Shown here: positions 53,793 through 62,308 of the stretch, piece after piece | Position numbering within the stretch: position 1 is the first letter of the stretch | How the letters are laid out: every line of letters begins with the position of its first letter | DNA from: CBDCFV01 sp965216425 | GTDB lineage: Bacteria > Chloroflexota > Dehalococcoidia > Lucifugimonadales > UBA3495 | Direction of reading: 5' to 3' | DNA: 64,000 nt | NCBI GenBank assembly: GCA_965216425.1 | Contig: CBDCFV010000007.1 | Span: 806,001-870,000, forward strand | Notes under the pieces: generated by a model | Seen by the model: the letters and a program-made list of their open reading frames with translations, nothing else | Database searches by the model: none | What the model was told of the DNA's origin: nothing | Program-made: the position numbers and the translations under genes

Positions 53793-55337
53793 TTAATGGC
53801 GGAAGTGCCGCACTCCTGTGAACACCATCGCCAGGTTGTGTTTGTTGGCCGTTTCGATTACTTCGTCATCCCGGATTGACCCGCCGGGTTGAACGATGGC
53901 TGTGACGCCGGCCTCCGCCGCAAGCTCGATATTGTCCGGGAAGGGGAAGAAGGCGTCAGACGCCAGGACGCTACCCTTGGACTTCTCGCCAGCCGCTCGG
54001 CCCGACAGGTGTACGCTGACGACGCGGTTGGGCTGCCCTGCCCCCATGCCAACGAGAGTGCGGTCTTTGGCGAACACTATCGCGTTGGACTTGATGTGCT
54101 TGGCAGCGATCCAAGCAAAACCCAAATCTTCCAACTCAGCGGATGTCGGCACCCGTTCGGTCACCGTCTTCCATTCGGCGGGGTCTTCGTCCAACGTGTC
54201 CGGTGTCTGCACCAGAAGCCCGCCAGTCAATGGCCGCACGTCGTAGGTCTGGTCTTCAGTCCCATGCTGCGCTTGAAGAATACGCAGGTTGCGTTTTCGC
54301 CTCAAATTCTCCAGTGCATCGGGGTCGTAGCCCGGAGCAACCACCACTTCGTAGAACACCGGACCCATGGCCTCAGCGGCTTCCACGGTGACGGTGCGGT
54401 TGAAACCCACGATGCCGCCAAAGGCCGATACTGAGTCTCCCTCGTAGGCCCGCCTGTAAGCCTCCGCTTGGTCTTGATGACTGGCCAATCCACATGGATT
54501 GGTGTGCTTGATGACTGCGACGGTGGGCCGATCGAAGTCACAGACCACCCGCCAAGCGGCGTCGGCATCCATGAGGTTGTTGAACGATAGCTCTCGCCCA
54601 TGAAGCTGTTCGGCGCGGGCGATGCCGCCTGATGCTCGTTGGGCCGGGACGTACAATGCCCCTTGCTGATGGGGGTTTTCACCGTACCGCAGGCCGGTAA
54701 CTTTGGTGAAGGACAACTCCAACGCGTCGGGCAAGGAACCGTCGCCTTGGCCACTCTGGTTAAGGTATCCCGTAACCGCGGTATCGTACAAGGAAACGTG
54801 ATGGAACGCTTTCGCCGCCAAGCCGCGGCGTTCCTCCATGCTCAGACCGTCTCCGGCCATACGTTCCGCCACCCAGGAATAGTCCGCCGGGTCAACAACG
54901 ACAACGACGGACGGGAAGTTCTTGGCGGCTGCGCGGAGCATGGTGGGGCCACCGATGTCGATGTTCTCCAACGCATCATCCAAGGTAACATCCGGGTTGC
55001 TGACGGTGGCGACGAAGGGGTACAGGTTGACCGCCACGAGGTCAATGGTCTCTATACCGTGCTCTGCCAGTTCTGTTACATGGTCTGCGGACTCACGGCG
55101 GGCCAATATGCCAGCGTGTATGACCGGATGCAGGGTCTTAACTCGCCCTTCCAAGATTTCGGGGGAGCCAGTAACGTCTGCCACTTGACGTACGGGAAGG
55201 CCCCCTTCCTGCGACAGGGTGCGGTGAGTGCCACCCGTGCTGACCAACTCGAACCCTGCGGCGGAAATGGCCCGTGCGAACTCAATAACACCGGTCTTGT
55301 CGTAAACGCTTATTAGTGCTCTCAACCGTTTGTACAC
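53793..55337 (-). CDS. purH: Bifunctional AICAR transformylase/IMP cyclohydrolase
   Basis: A 514-aa enzyme for the last two steps of IMP synthesis. The N-terminal cyclohydrolase (MGS-like) domain has RALISVYDKTGVIEFARAIS and LVSTGGTHRTL, GRVKTLHPVIHAGILARR; the transformylase domain has LRYGENPHQQGALYV, the catalytic Lys-His in VIKHTNPCGLASHQDQAEAY, ESVSAFGG-type DSVSAFGGIVGFNR, and SDAFFPFPDNIELAAEAGV. Length is standard. GTG start at 55337. Follows purM on the same strand with a 124-nt gap. Confidence 0.97.
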   Translation of the reverse strand: MYKRLRALISVYDKTGVIEFARAISAAGFELVSTGGTHRTLSQEGGLPVRQVADVTGSPEILEGRVKTLHPVIHAGILARRESADHVTELAEHGIETIDLVAVNLYPFVATVSNPDVTLDDALENIDIGGPTMLRAAAKNFPSVVVVVDPADYSWVAERMAGDGLSMEERRGLAAKAFHHVSLYDTAVTGYLNQSGQGDGSLPDALELSFTKVTGLRYGENPHQQGALYVPAQRASGGIARAEQLHGRELSFNNLMDADAAWRVVCDFDRPTVAVIKHTNPCGLASHQDQAEAYRRAYEGDSVSAFGGIVGFNRTVTVEAAEAMGPVFYEVVVAPGYDPDALENLRRKRNLRILQAQHGTEDQTYDVRPLTGGLLVQTPDTLDEDPAEWKTVTERVPTSAELEDLGFAWIAAKHIKSNAIVFAKDRTLVGMGAGQPNRVVSVHLSGRAAGEKSKGSVLASDAFFPFPDNIELAAEAGVTAIVQPGGSIRDDEVIETANKHNLAMVFTGVRHFRH

Positions 55338-55461
55338 CTCATGATTCTAGTCCCACTCCGGCTGGCCGGTTTACCACTCCTTCAATCTACCTTGGCGCCA
55401 ACAGATTGCATCGATCCGGGCTCCGGGTGTTTTCCAGCATCCGGTAAGCGCAGTTTCCCAT

Positions 55462-56478
55462 CTAGTTAAAACTCACTTGCTCATCCCCTTCGCGAGGTGT
55501 AACTTGCCCTACTACTACAGCGTCGGGGACTGCTTGCTGAAGGAGGCCCAGCGTATCGTCGTCGCAGACAGCAACCATTCCGAGCCCCATGTTGAACACT
55601 CGGTACATCTCTTCAGTAGCCACCGCTCCCTCGCGCTGAATGATCTCAAAGATGGGCGGGACCTTCCAGGACCCCAAGCGAAATGCCGCCATCAAGTGAC
55701 CCGGCAACACTGGCGGCATCTTTCCAGGCAAGCCGCCTCCAGTGATGTGGGCCAAACCTTTAAGGCGGGCCAGCACCGGCTCCAACAGAGGGAAGTAGCA
55801 CCTATGGCGGATCAGCAACTCCTCTCCAAGTTGGTGGCCCAGTTCATCGTAACGTTTAAAAAGGACGGAAGGGTTTTCGTCTATTCCAAAAACGCGCCGC
55901 ACCAGAGAGAAGCCATTGGTGTGTACTCCACTGGATGGGATGCCAACCAAGTAGTCCCCGGCTTGCATAGTATTTCCGTCGATCAACTGGTCGGCCTCGG
56001 CGACGCCAACCACAAACCCGGCCAGGTCCAGATCATCGGGGGCGTAGGTCCCCGGCATTTGGGCCGTTTCCCCACCGATCAAGGCACACCCTACTTCCCT
56101 GCATCCCCACACTATGCCACGAAAGACGGTTTCCATAGCTTGGAGGTCCAAGGTACTGAAGGCAATGTAGTCCAGAAAAAAAAGGGGTTTGGCTCCGCGG
56201 GTCAAGATGTCGTTCACATTGAGTGTAACCAAATCTTGCCCGACCGACTCGTAATGACCCAGGTAGGCGGCAATCTTGAGCTTGGTTCCCACGCCATCGG
56301 TGCTGGCAACCAATACCGGCTGACGGTAGCCGGTCAACCTGAACAGGCCGGCAAAGCCTCCTTCAGGGTTAAGGACTTCCGGACCGTGGGTTATTGCGGA
56401 AAAAGCCTTGATCCGGTCTTTCAGGGCGTCCATCTCATCCAAGTCAACCCCGGATGAGCGGTAAGCCTGGCTGGACAA
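55462..56478 (-). CDS. purM: Phosphoribosylformylglycinamidine cyclo-ligase (AIR synthetase)
   Basis: A 338-aa PurM, making 5-aminoimidazole ribonucleotide from FGAM with ATP. Marks: LVASTDGVGTKLKIA (about residue 55), DLVTLNVNDILTRGAKPLFF, IGGETAQMPGTYAPDDLDLA, GIPSSGVHTNGFSLVRRVF, HITGGGLPGKMPPVLP and FNMGLGMVAV. TTG start, supported by GGGAGG 8 nt upstream. The N-terminal extension before YRSSGVDLD is absent, as in many PurM proteins. Confidence 0.97.
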   Translation of the reverse strand: MSSQAYRSSGVDLDEMDALKDRIKAFSAITHGPEVLNPEGGFAGLFRLTGYRQPVLVASTDGVGTKLKIAAYLGHYESVGQDLVTLNVNDILTRGAKPLFFLDYIAFSTLDLQAMETVFRGIVWGCREVGCALIGGETAQMPGTYAPDDLDLAGFVVGVAEADQLIDGNTMQAGDYLVGIPSSGVHTNGFSLVRRVFGIDENPSVLFKRYDELGHQLGEELLIRHRCYFPLLEPVLARLKGLAHITGGGLPGKMPPVLPGHLMAAFRLGSWKVPPIFEIIQREGAVATEEMYRVFNMGLGMVAVCDDDTLGLLQQAVPDAVVVGQVTPREGDEQVSFN

Positions 56479-56621
56479 TTGTTTTACCTCCCACCTGGAC
56501 CGCTCTACTTACGGTCAAGCGACCACACCACCCTAAGAGGTTAATTCACGCAGTACGGTAAGGCAAGGGGCGAACGTTGGAACCGTGAACAACCATCTGT
56601 TGGAGATGATGATCTGCAAAA

Positions 56622-58091
56622 TTAACCTGGCTGAGACTCAGCCCCCACAGACGACGGCCCGCTCAAGACCAGCTTGGAGAGTTCCAATTGCACCGGCACC
56701 GGATAGTTGCCGGTAAAACAAGCGTCGCAGAAGCCGCCATTAGCTCCGCCAACAACATTCATCAACCCGCCTACACTCAAGTAACCGAGAGAGTTTGCCC
56801 CGATCATTTCGCGGATTTCTTCTACGCTCTTGTTGGCCGCAATCAATTCCGCGCGACTCGCCATATCCACCCCCATGAAACAGGGGTGTTGAATAGGAGG
56901 AGCGCAGACCCGCATGTGAATTTCGGCCGCGCCGGCCCTCCGCAGAAGCCCAACCACGTGCGGGGTGGTAGTACCCCTGACAATACTGTCGTCGACGACA
57001 ATCAGCCTTTGACCGGCGATAACCTCAGTAAGGGGGTTGAACTTTTGTCGAACGCCCAAGTCCCGAAGCCGCTGTTCAGGTTCAATGAAGGTCCGGCCCA
57101 CGTAGCGGTTCTTGATTAGGCCCTCGCCGTAGGGTATACCCGATTCCCTGGCGTAGCCGACGGCCGCTGCAGTGGAAGAGTCCGGTATTCCTATAACAAG
57201 GTCTGCCTCAACGGGGTGTTCCCGCGCCAATTGCGCCCCAAGCTCCTGCCGCACCGAGTGCACCAACTGATCGTCTATCATGCTGTCGGGGCGGGCGAAA
57301 TAAATAAACTCGAAAACGCACAGGGCCCGCCCTCTTGAATTCCGCGTCCATTTGGATGATCGAAGGCCCTCCGGGCCGATGACGATCACCTCTCCGGGAT
57401 CCACTTCCCTCAAGTAAGTCGCTCCAAGGTGGTCCAGGGCGCAGGTCTCGGACGCTATTACCCATCCGCCGTCGATCTGCCCCAAGCACAACGGACGTAT
57501 GCCCAAGGGGTCCCGGGCAGCGATCAAGGTGTCTTCGGTCAGTGCCACCATGGAATAAGCTCCCTCTAAGTGGCGCATACAATGGAACACCCGCTCTTCC
57601 CAGTTCGCGCCGGTGGCGTTGGCCAGCATGAGGGCCATTACCTCGGTGTCGGTAGTGGAGTTGAAATCACAACTCCAGTCCCGCTGAAGCTGTTCCCGTA
57701 ATTGAAGCGAGTTTATGATGTTGCCATTGTTGGCCAAAGCCAACCGCCCATGGCGACCTTCTACCAAATGAGGCTGGGCGTTGCACAACACACTGCTGCC
57801 TGTAGTGGAGTAGCGGGTATGGCCGATGGCCCTGTCACCGGAGAGGGGATAAAAGTCCGACTCGCGGAATACTTGAGTTACCAAGCCCATCTCCGCGTGG
57901 ACATTGATAGTCTCGCCGTTAGAGGCGGCTATGCCGGCGCTCTCCTGGCCGCGGTGCTGTAAAGCGAACAGGCCGAAGAAAGCCAAGTGACTGGCCTCCC
58001 CATCCGGCGTGTAAACCGCAACTACGCCACATTCCTCTTCAGGATGGTCGGACGGGGAAGTGAGCCTGAGGGACTCGCGCTCGTTACTCAC
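56622..58091 (-). CDS. purF: Amidophosphoribosyltransferase
   Basis: A 489-aa enzyme for the first committed purine step (PRPP plus glutamine to phosphoribosylamine). The glutaminase Cys is at about residue 21 in EEECGVVAVY, so the protein has a short propeptide that is usually cleaved. ALQHRGQESAGIAASNGE, GHTRYSTTGSS, LANNGNI; synthase domain with RPDSMIDDQLVHSVR, KNRYVGRTFIEP and PRPP loop LIVVDDSIVRGTTTPHVVGL. The C-terminal CDACFTGNYP region and upstream Cys residues match the 4Fe-4S type. GTG start 58091. purN does not follow. Confidence 0.96.
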   Translation of the reverse strand: MSNERESLRLTSPSDHPEEECGVVAVYTPDGEASHLAFFGLFALQHRGQESAGIAASNGETINVHAEMGLVTQVFRESDFYPLSGDRAIGHTRYSTTGSSVLCNAQPHLVEGRHGRLALANNGNIINSLQLREQLQRDWSCDFNSTTDTEVMALMLANATGANWEERVFHCMRHLEGAYSMVALTEDTLIAARDPLGIRPLCLGQIDGGWVIASETCALDHLGATYLREVDPGEVIVIGPEGLRSSKWTRNSRGRALCVFEFIYFARPDSMIDDQLVHSVRQELGAQLAREHPVEADLVIGIPDSSTAAAVGYARESGIPYGEGLIKNRYVGRTFIEPEQRLRDLGVRQKFNPLTEVIAGQRLIVVDDSIVRGTTTPHVVGLLRRAGAAEIHMRVCAPPIQHPCFMGVDMASRAELIAANKSVEEIREMIGANSLGYLSVGGLMNVVGGANGGFCDACFTGNYPVPVQLELSKLVLSGPSSVGAESQPG

Positions 58092-58213
58092 AGCGTCATT
58101 CTAGGTTCCCGAATCGTGTTGGTCAACCATGAAACGGCCAGATGCAAGGGCCTTTCCATTCTCCGTCCGCAGCCGGTAGAAGACCGGAGTGAGGGAATTT
58201 ATAGGATACACAT

Positions 58214-58867
58214 TCAGGAAGAAGACTTGGGCATGACGGTAACTTTGCGGTTTTCACCCATACCGGTGCTTTCCGTAGTTACACCCTCATTCTCGGAGAG
58301 AGTAGTGTGCACGATGCGACGGTCTGCAGGGCTCATTGGTTCGAGGGTTACTGCCCTGTTGGTCTGGACCACACGGGCGGCTACTTTATTGGCCATATCG
58401 CGCAGCGAGTCTTCCCGTCGTTGCCTGTACCGCTCCACGTCCAGGACAACTCGGACACCTTCTCCGACCTGCTTTCGGACAATCAGATTGACCAGAAACT
58501 GCAAAGACTGGAGGGTTTGGCCCCTGCGGCCTATCAATAACCCGGAGTCCTCACCGGCCAAGTCGATAATTGGCCCCCCTGCTTCAGGGTCGTTGGCGGC
58601 TCTGAGAGTCCGGCTGACGTTCACCTTGGCGGCTTGGAGAATCTGGCTGACGGTCTCGACTGCCACGGCCGCGGCACCGCCGCCAGGCTCACTGCGGGGA
58701 ATCTTGGTCACGCGCACCCGGGCAAGTTCCGCGCCTATGCCCAAGAACCCGGACTTGCCCCTACTTAGTATTTCTACCTCTGCCTCGTCGCGGTCTACGT
58801 CTAGCTCTTTCAGCGCCAACTCGGTTGCTTCTTCGACGGTGCGGGCGCTCATCATGCGTACTTCCAT
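58214..58867 (-). CDS. khpB: KhpB/Jag RNA-binding protein
   Basis: A 217-aa RNA-binding protein usually encoded after yidC. N-terminal Jag domain RTVEEATELALKELDVDRDE and EILSRGKSGFLGIGAELARV; KH domain with LIGRRGQTLQSLQFLVNLI (GxxG is GRRG); R3H domain with RRIVHTTLSENEGVTTES. ATG 58867 has AAGGAG about 10 nt upstream; the open frame starts 9 codons earlier. Its first 107 nt overlap the end of yidC, an unusually long overlap, so translation is likely coupled. Confidence 0.93.
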   Translation of the reverse strand: MEVRMMSARTVEEATELALKELDVDRDEAEVEILSRGKSGFLGIGAELARVRVTKIPRSEPGGGAAAVAVETVSQILQAAKVNVSRTLRAANDPEAGGPIIDLAGEDSGLLIGRRGQTLQSLQFLVNLIVRKQVGEGVRVVLDVERYRQRREDSLRDMANKVAARVVQTNRAVTLEPMSPADRRIVHTTLSENEGVTTESTGMGENRKVTVMPKSSS

Positions 58868-59696
58868 GGTCTCCCATCTCCTTGGGCGGATCATCGTCCG
58901 CAGATTGGGCAGGCGCCGCCGGGGCGGTGCCCGGCTTGGGGAACAGCGGGAATAGCGGGGGAAGCTCTCCCCTTGGCGTTACCAAGACTTGAATGCCTAC
59001 GCCGATGACGTTGGACACTATCCAGTACATCGACAGGCCGACAGGGAATTGAATCGAGAAGAAAGCGATCATCACCGGCATCATCCACAGCATCATCGTC
59101 TGGTTGGACTGCTGCCGGGGGTCTGTGGACGGGGTGATGGTCAATTTCTGCTGTATCCACGTGGACAAAAAGACCAGCGCCGGAACAACGACTATGGTGA
59201 CCGAGGTCGGGCTCGCCCCTAAGTCCATGCCCAGGAATCCCGAGTCCAGCGGGGCCGCAGAGTAGATGGGGAAGAGTGGTATCCATGAGTACAGCTTCTG
59301 GGAGAGTCCAACCAAGTCGTCGGGTTGGGCGAACAGGGTTTGTATCAGCACCCGAAACAACCCGATGAGGATGGGCATCTGCACTATCAGCGGCCCCAGG
59401 CAGCCTACGGGGTTGATCCCGGCTTCCCGGTACATCCTCATGGTCTCTTGGGAAATCCGAGCCCGGTCGTTCCTGTAGCGGTCCTGGATTTCCCGCAAAC
59501 GGGGCTGAAGTACGCTCATGGCGCGCATTTGCTTGACTTGCTTCAGCGTCAGGGGCATCGTGACCCCGCGCACGATGATGGTAAACAGGATGATGGCGAT
59601 GCCCATCTGGTTGAAGCTGATCACATATAACACCATCAAGGTGTTGAGCATCGGCCTGATGATTACTTCGGTCCATAGTACAAAAAAGGCGTCCAA
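58761..59696 (-). CDS. yidC: Membrane protein insertase YidC (Oxa1 family)
   Basis: A 311-aa insertase of the short Gram-positive-like form without the large periplasmic domain. Five hydrophobic segments can be seen. The groove Arg is in ILFTIIVRGVTMPLTLKQVK (about residue 43), the cytoplasmic hairpin follows (LREIQDRYRNDRARISQETM), then INPVGCLGPLIVQMPILIGL, FLSTWIQQKLT and FSIQFPVGLSMYWIVSNVIG. The last 45 residues are Arg-rich (RRRSNRVGAERARRRPRRGR), as in YidC tails that bind ribosomes, and are read from DNA that also encodes KhpB in another frame. TTG start; an internal ATG at 59651 is possible. No signal lipobox. Confidence 0.93.
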   Translation of the reverse strand: MDAFFVLWTEVIIRPMLNTLMVLYVISFNQMGIAIILFTIIVRGVTMPLTLKQVKQMRAMSVLQPRLREIQDRYRNDRARISQETMRMYREAGINPVGCLGPLIVQMPILIGLFRVLIQTLFAQPDDLVGLSQKLYSWIPLFPIYSAAPLDSGFLGMDLGASPTSVTIVVVPALVFLSTWIQQKLTITPSTDPRQQSNQTMMLWMMPVMIAFFSIQFPVGLSMYWIVSNVIGVGIQVLVTPRGELPPLFPLFPKPGTAPAAPAQSADDDPPKEMGDHGSTHDERPHRRRSNRVGAERARRRPRRGRGRNTK

Positions 59697-59731
59697 AAAG
59701 GCCTACCTATTTACTGGGTTAGCGAAGAGGG

Positions 59732-60757
59732 TTAGCATTTGGCACCGGTTTCGGTGTTGTAGCACCAAGCTTCGTTCAAGTCGAGCCTGCTGGTAGTACT
59801 GCCTTGCAGATCCAACCTGACCACGGTGCTCCCCAGGGTGCCAACGTACAAGGTCCTCCCTTCCACAAAGAGAGGCGCCCTGATTTCTACGTCGCCGACA
59901 AACTCCGAGTCGATCAGCAGGTCCGCTTCGGAGCCTGACGGGCTGGTATCGAGCAAAGAAACCCTCCCATTCTTGCCTGCGACTGCCAAGCTGCCGAGCA
60001 TCAACGACGGCCTGGAAACGATTGGGGAGCCAACGTCGTACTTCCAAAGCAGTTTGCCGCCTCTGTCAACCGCGTAAATATTGCCGTCCATGGAAGGAGC
60101 AAAGATGGTACGGTCGTTGGCGACTGCACCTGCCCAGAACCAGTGGTCTCCTTCCAACTCCCACCGAAGGCTGCCGCTGTCTGCGTCGATAGCGTACAAC
60201 TTCTTGTCGAAGGACCCCGCCACTACCATGTCCCGGAAAATCAATGGTTTGCCTGCGACAATGCCCCCGGTTGTATAGCGCCACTCCAATAGGCCGTCGC
60301 GCACCGAGACCGCATAGATACTCCGGTCGTGAGAACCAAAGTAAACGACACCCCGGTGGATGACCGGAGTGGACCATATTTTGTCGCCGGTCTCGAAGGA
60401 CCACATCGGTTCGCCTGTGGTGGCTTCGTAAGCGTAGAGCCTGCCGTCTTCAGAACCGACCACTACTATGTTGGATTCCCGGTCGAATGCAGGCCCTGAA
60501 ACCAATGGAGGCATATCGTCCAGGGGGCCTTCAGGCGGATCATCCGGCCTCCGCCAACCGGTTTCATTGAACAAGCCGGTGGATTTATCTATGGCGTACA
60601 AATAGCCGTCGATACCGCTGATGTATATCAGCCTGTCTCCCACGGCCGGATGGTCGTAAGCGCCACGTATACCACTCAAAGAGGTCTGTGTGCACCCGGC
60701 TAAAGCAATGCCGACAACCAGTACCGTTATCCAGAGGGTAGCATTCCGGAGATTCAT
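59732..60757 (-). CDS. PQQ-like beta-propeller repeat lipoprotein
   Basis: A 341-aa exported lipoprotein (signal ending GIALAGC, Cys about residue 22) made of repeated PQQ/BamB-like blades: LYAIDKSTGLFNETGW, VVVGSEDGRLYAYEATTGEP, VVYFGSHDRSIYAVSVRDG, VVAGSFDKKLYAIDADSGSL, TIFAPSMDGNIYAVDRGGKL. The ATG overlaps the stop of the upstream gene (ATGA), so the two are one unit and may form a single split propeller. Its place between yidD and yidC suggests an envelope role, perhaps BamB-like scaffolding; this is inference, since Chloroflexota usually lack an outer membrane. Confidence 0.85.
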   Translation of the reverse strand: MNLRNATLWITVLVVGIALAGCTQTSLSGIRGAYDHPAVGDRLIYISGIDGYLYAIDKSTGLFNETGWRRPDDPPEGPLDDMPPLVSGPAFDRESNIVVVGSEDGRLYAYEATTGEPMWSFETGDKIWSTPVIHRGVVYFGSHDRSIYAVSVRDGLLEWRYTTGGIVAGKPLIFRDMVVAGSFDKKLYAIDADSGSLRWELEGDHWFWAGAVANDRTIFAPSMDGNIYAVDRGGKLLWKYDVGSPIVSRPSLMLGSLAVAGKNGRVSLLDTSPSGSEADLLIDSEFVGDVEIRAPLFVEGRTLYVGTLGSTVVRLDLQGSTTSRLDLNEAWCYNTETGAKC

Positions 60758-61206
60758 CGGTTCCGCTCGTCGGGAACGAAAGTCCACTTGATCGGCGGAG
60801 ACGGCGAGCCGTCGTCTCTCAATGCGGTTACTTCCCCCTGAATGGTGGTGATGAACACAACCCATTCCTCACCCAGTTTGTGTATGTCAGATTGGTCTGC
60901 GTGGAACTGGGGCCAAGTGCCGTTAGCGCCGCGGATCACCTGCAGGTCCCGGTCCCTAATGGAGGTTATGGTCATCTGTTCAGTTCCGATTTGTATGGTC
61001 TGGCCAACGGCAAAGCCCACGGCGTAGCTTACCGTTAGAGTGTCGTCCAAGTTGCTGAACGGCGACCCTTCGTCGATGGTCTCTCCGGTTTTCACTGGCA
61101 CCACGGCGGCGGCGGCGGGCGACCAGCCAGAACTCGGCTGACCGAAAGAGCCGGGCGTACACGCCAGCAACAGTACTGCTACAGGAAGCAAGGCGGCAAC
61201 AGGCAT
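60754..61206 (-). CDS. Lipoprotein with interrupted first propeller blade
   Basis: A 150-aa lipoprotein (AVLLLACTPGSFGQ, Cys about residue 16). Its flanks look like one PQQ-type blade: SSGWSPAAAA near the start and VVFITTIQGEVTALRDDG plus PIKWTF at the end. Between them sits an inserted unit with LDDTLTVSYAVGFAVGQTIQ, IGTEQMTITSIRDRDLQVIRG and NGTWPQFHA, a motif known in phage-type and surface proteins. It overlaps the next propeller gene by 4 nt and probably works with it. ATG 61206 follows a GGGGGGTGGGTA sequence; the frame is open 31 codons further up. No described family. Confidence 0.65.
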   Translation of the reverse strand: MPVAALLPVAVLLLACTPGSFGQPSSGWSPAAAAVVPVKTGETIDEGSPFSNLDDTLTVSYAVGFAVGQTIQIGTEQMTITSIRDRDLQVIRGANGTWPQFHADQSDIHKLGEEWVVFITTIQGEVTALRDDGSPSPPIKWTFVPDERNR

Positions 61207-61327
61207 TACCCACCCCCCCGGCTTCCAGCCCTTTGGAGCGGACAGGGCCCTGGCAATCCTATTGGCTAAGGAGCAGGTACGATGGACGAGATGAAACAAA
61301 TTGATTGAGAAGATCGTAAAGATAATT

Positions 61328-61537
61328 TCAAGGAACAGGATCGAATCCTTGTCCTCCCCAAGGTTGGCATCTGGCTAACCGTTTAAGCCCAAGCCAAACA
61401 CCCTTGACGGCGCCGTGCCGCTGTATGGCCTCTGTAGAATAGTGAGAGCACGTTGGGAGGTATCGGCAAGATGATGGTATGTAAGGAGAAAGGGCGTGTT
61501 GGTACAATGCTATAAACATAACCAATACACGTTTCAT
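61328..61537 (-). CDS. yidD: Membrane protein insertion efficiency factor YidD
   Basis: A 69-aa small membrane-associated protein that aids YidC-mediated insertion. It has the family pattern LYQHALSPYIPSSCRYLPTC (three conserved Cys region), STEAIQRHGAVKGVWLGLKR and RCQPWGGQGFDPVP. ATG 61537 overlaps the rnpA stop (ATGA), the usual coupling. The frame's upstream extension belongs to rnpA sequence. Confidence 0.94.
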   Translation of the reverse strand: MKRVLVMFIALYQHALSPYIPSSCRYLPTCSHYSTEAIQRHGAVKGVWLGLKRLARCQPWGGQGFDPVP

Positions 61538-61911
61538 CCGGTAGACTCCGCAACGGTCACGCTGCCTGGCTGTAACCCTTCGGCGGCGATCAACCAAGTA
61601 CGGCTTAACAGGTGTTCGGTTGCCTTACGCAACTCTTGGTAATCGGCTGTCTCCGTCCCTCTTCGAGCTATGAAAACAGCATCCCACCCTGGTTTCACAT
61701 CAAGAAGACGCACCGCTTCCCGCAACCTTCGTTTGACACGGTTCCTTACCACAGCGTTGCCAATGCGTTTGCTGACCTGGAAGCCAATTCGACTGTAGTC
61801 CAGCTCGTTGTAAAGGACACGTAGCACAAGCAAACGGTTCGCCGCGCTTCGACCTTCTCGGTGGATTTGGGAGTACCGTTTGCTTCCGGTAAGACGGAAC
61901 TTGCGCTGCAT
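61534..61911 (-). CDS. rnpA: Ribonuclease P protein component
   Basis: A 125-aa basic protein that assists RNase P RNA in tRNA 5' processing. The RNR signature is in RIGNAVVRNRVKRRLREAVR (about residues 48-67), with the N-terminal FRLTGSKRYSQIHREGRSA and FIARRGTETADYQELRKATE. It starts 16 nt after rpmH and overlaps yidD by 4 nt. Confidence 0.95.
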   Translation of the reverse strand: MQRKFRLTGSKRYSQIHREGRSAANRLLVLRVLYNELDYSRIGFQVSKRIGNAVVRNRVKRRLREAVRLLDVKPGWDAVFIARRGTETADYQELRKATEHLLSRTWLIAAEGLQPGSVTVAESTG

Positions 61912-61927
61912 CGCCGGATGCGACCGG

Positions 61928-62065
61928 TCATACCGTCAGGCGATGGCGCCCTTTGAACCGGCGCCGCCGCAAAACAGCGCGCCCGTCGGAGGTGCTGGAC
62001 CGGGACCGAAACCCGTGCACCCGGGCCCGGCGGCGTTTTTTGGGTTGATAAGTACGTTTAGGCAT
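61928..62065 (-). CDS. rpmH: 50S ribosomal protein L34
   Basis: A 45-aa ribosomal protein: MPKRTYQPKKRRRARVHG, then FRSRSSTSDGRAVLRRRRFK and the ending HRLTV. This differs slightly from the usual KRTYQPSxxRRxRxHGFRxRMxTxxGRxVLxxRRxKGRxxL pattern, but all core positions fit. ATG 62065, stop 61928-61930. It is first in the rpmH-rnpA-yidD unit. Upstream there is no dnaA. Confidence 0.95.
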   Translation of the reverse strand: MPKRTYQPKKRRRARVHGFRSRSSTSDGRAVLRRRRFKGRHRLTV

Positions 62066-62308
62066 ATTTAATTGGAAACCTCAACCAAGGGATTATATGG
62101 CGGCTTTGAATCTCCAGTCAAGGGAGAGATGCCTTAGTTCAGAATAATCGTATCTTGATTCCCAAGGAAATCCGGAGCCAACCGTAAACTCCATGGAGGT
62201 CATGCCATCGCCTGTGCGGATTGATGTAACATAGCCCGTACGGGGAGCGGCTTGGACACTGGAAGGTCTTGTCCGAACCCCATTTCAGGTATGAAGCAAG
62301 GAGGCATC
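62066..62308. other. Divergent intergenic region upstream of rpmH and deacylase
   Basis: About 240 nt between divergent genes. It must hold the rpmH promoter. I found no DnaA-box-like sequence (TTATCCACA or close variants) and no cluster of them, so no origin is indicated here. Confidence 0.6.

Noticed and set aside
62066..62308. Possible oriC beside rpmH
   Set aside because: No DnaA boxes or AT-rich unwinding element were found and dnaA is absent.
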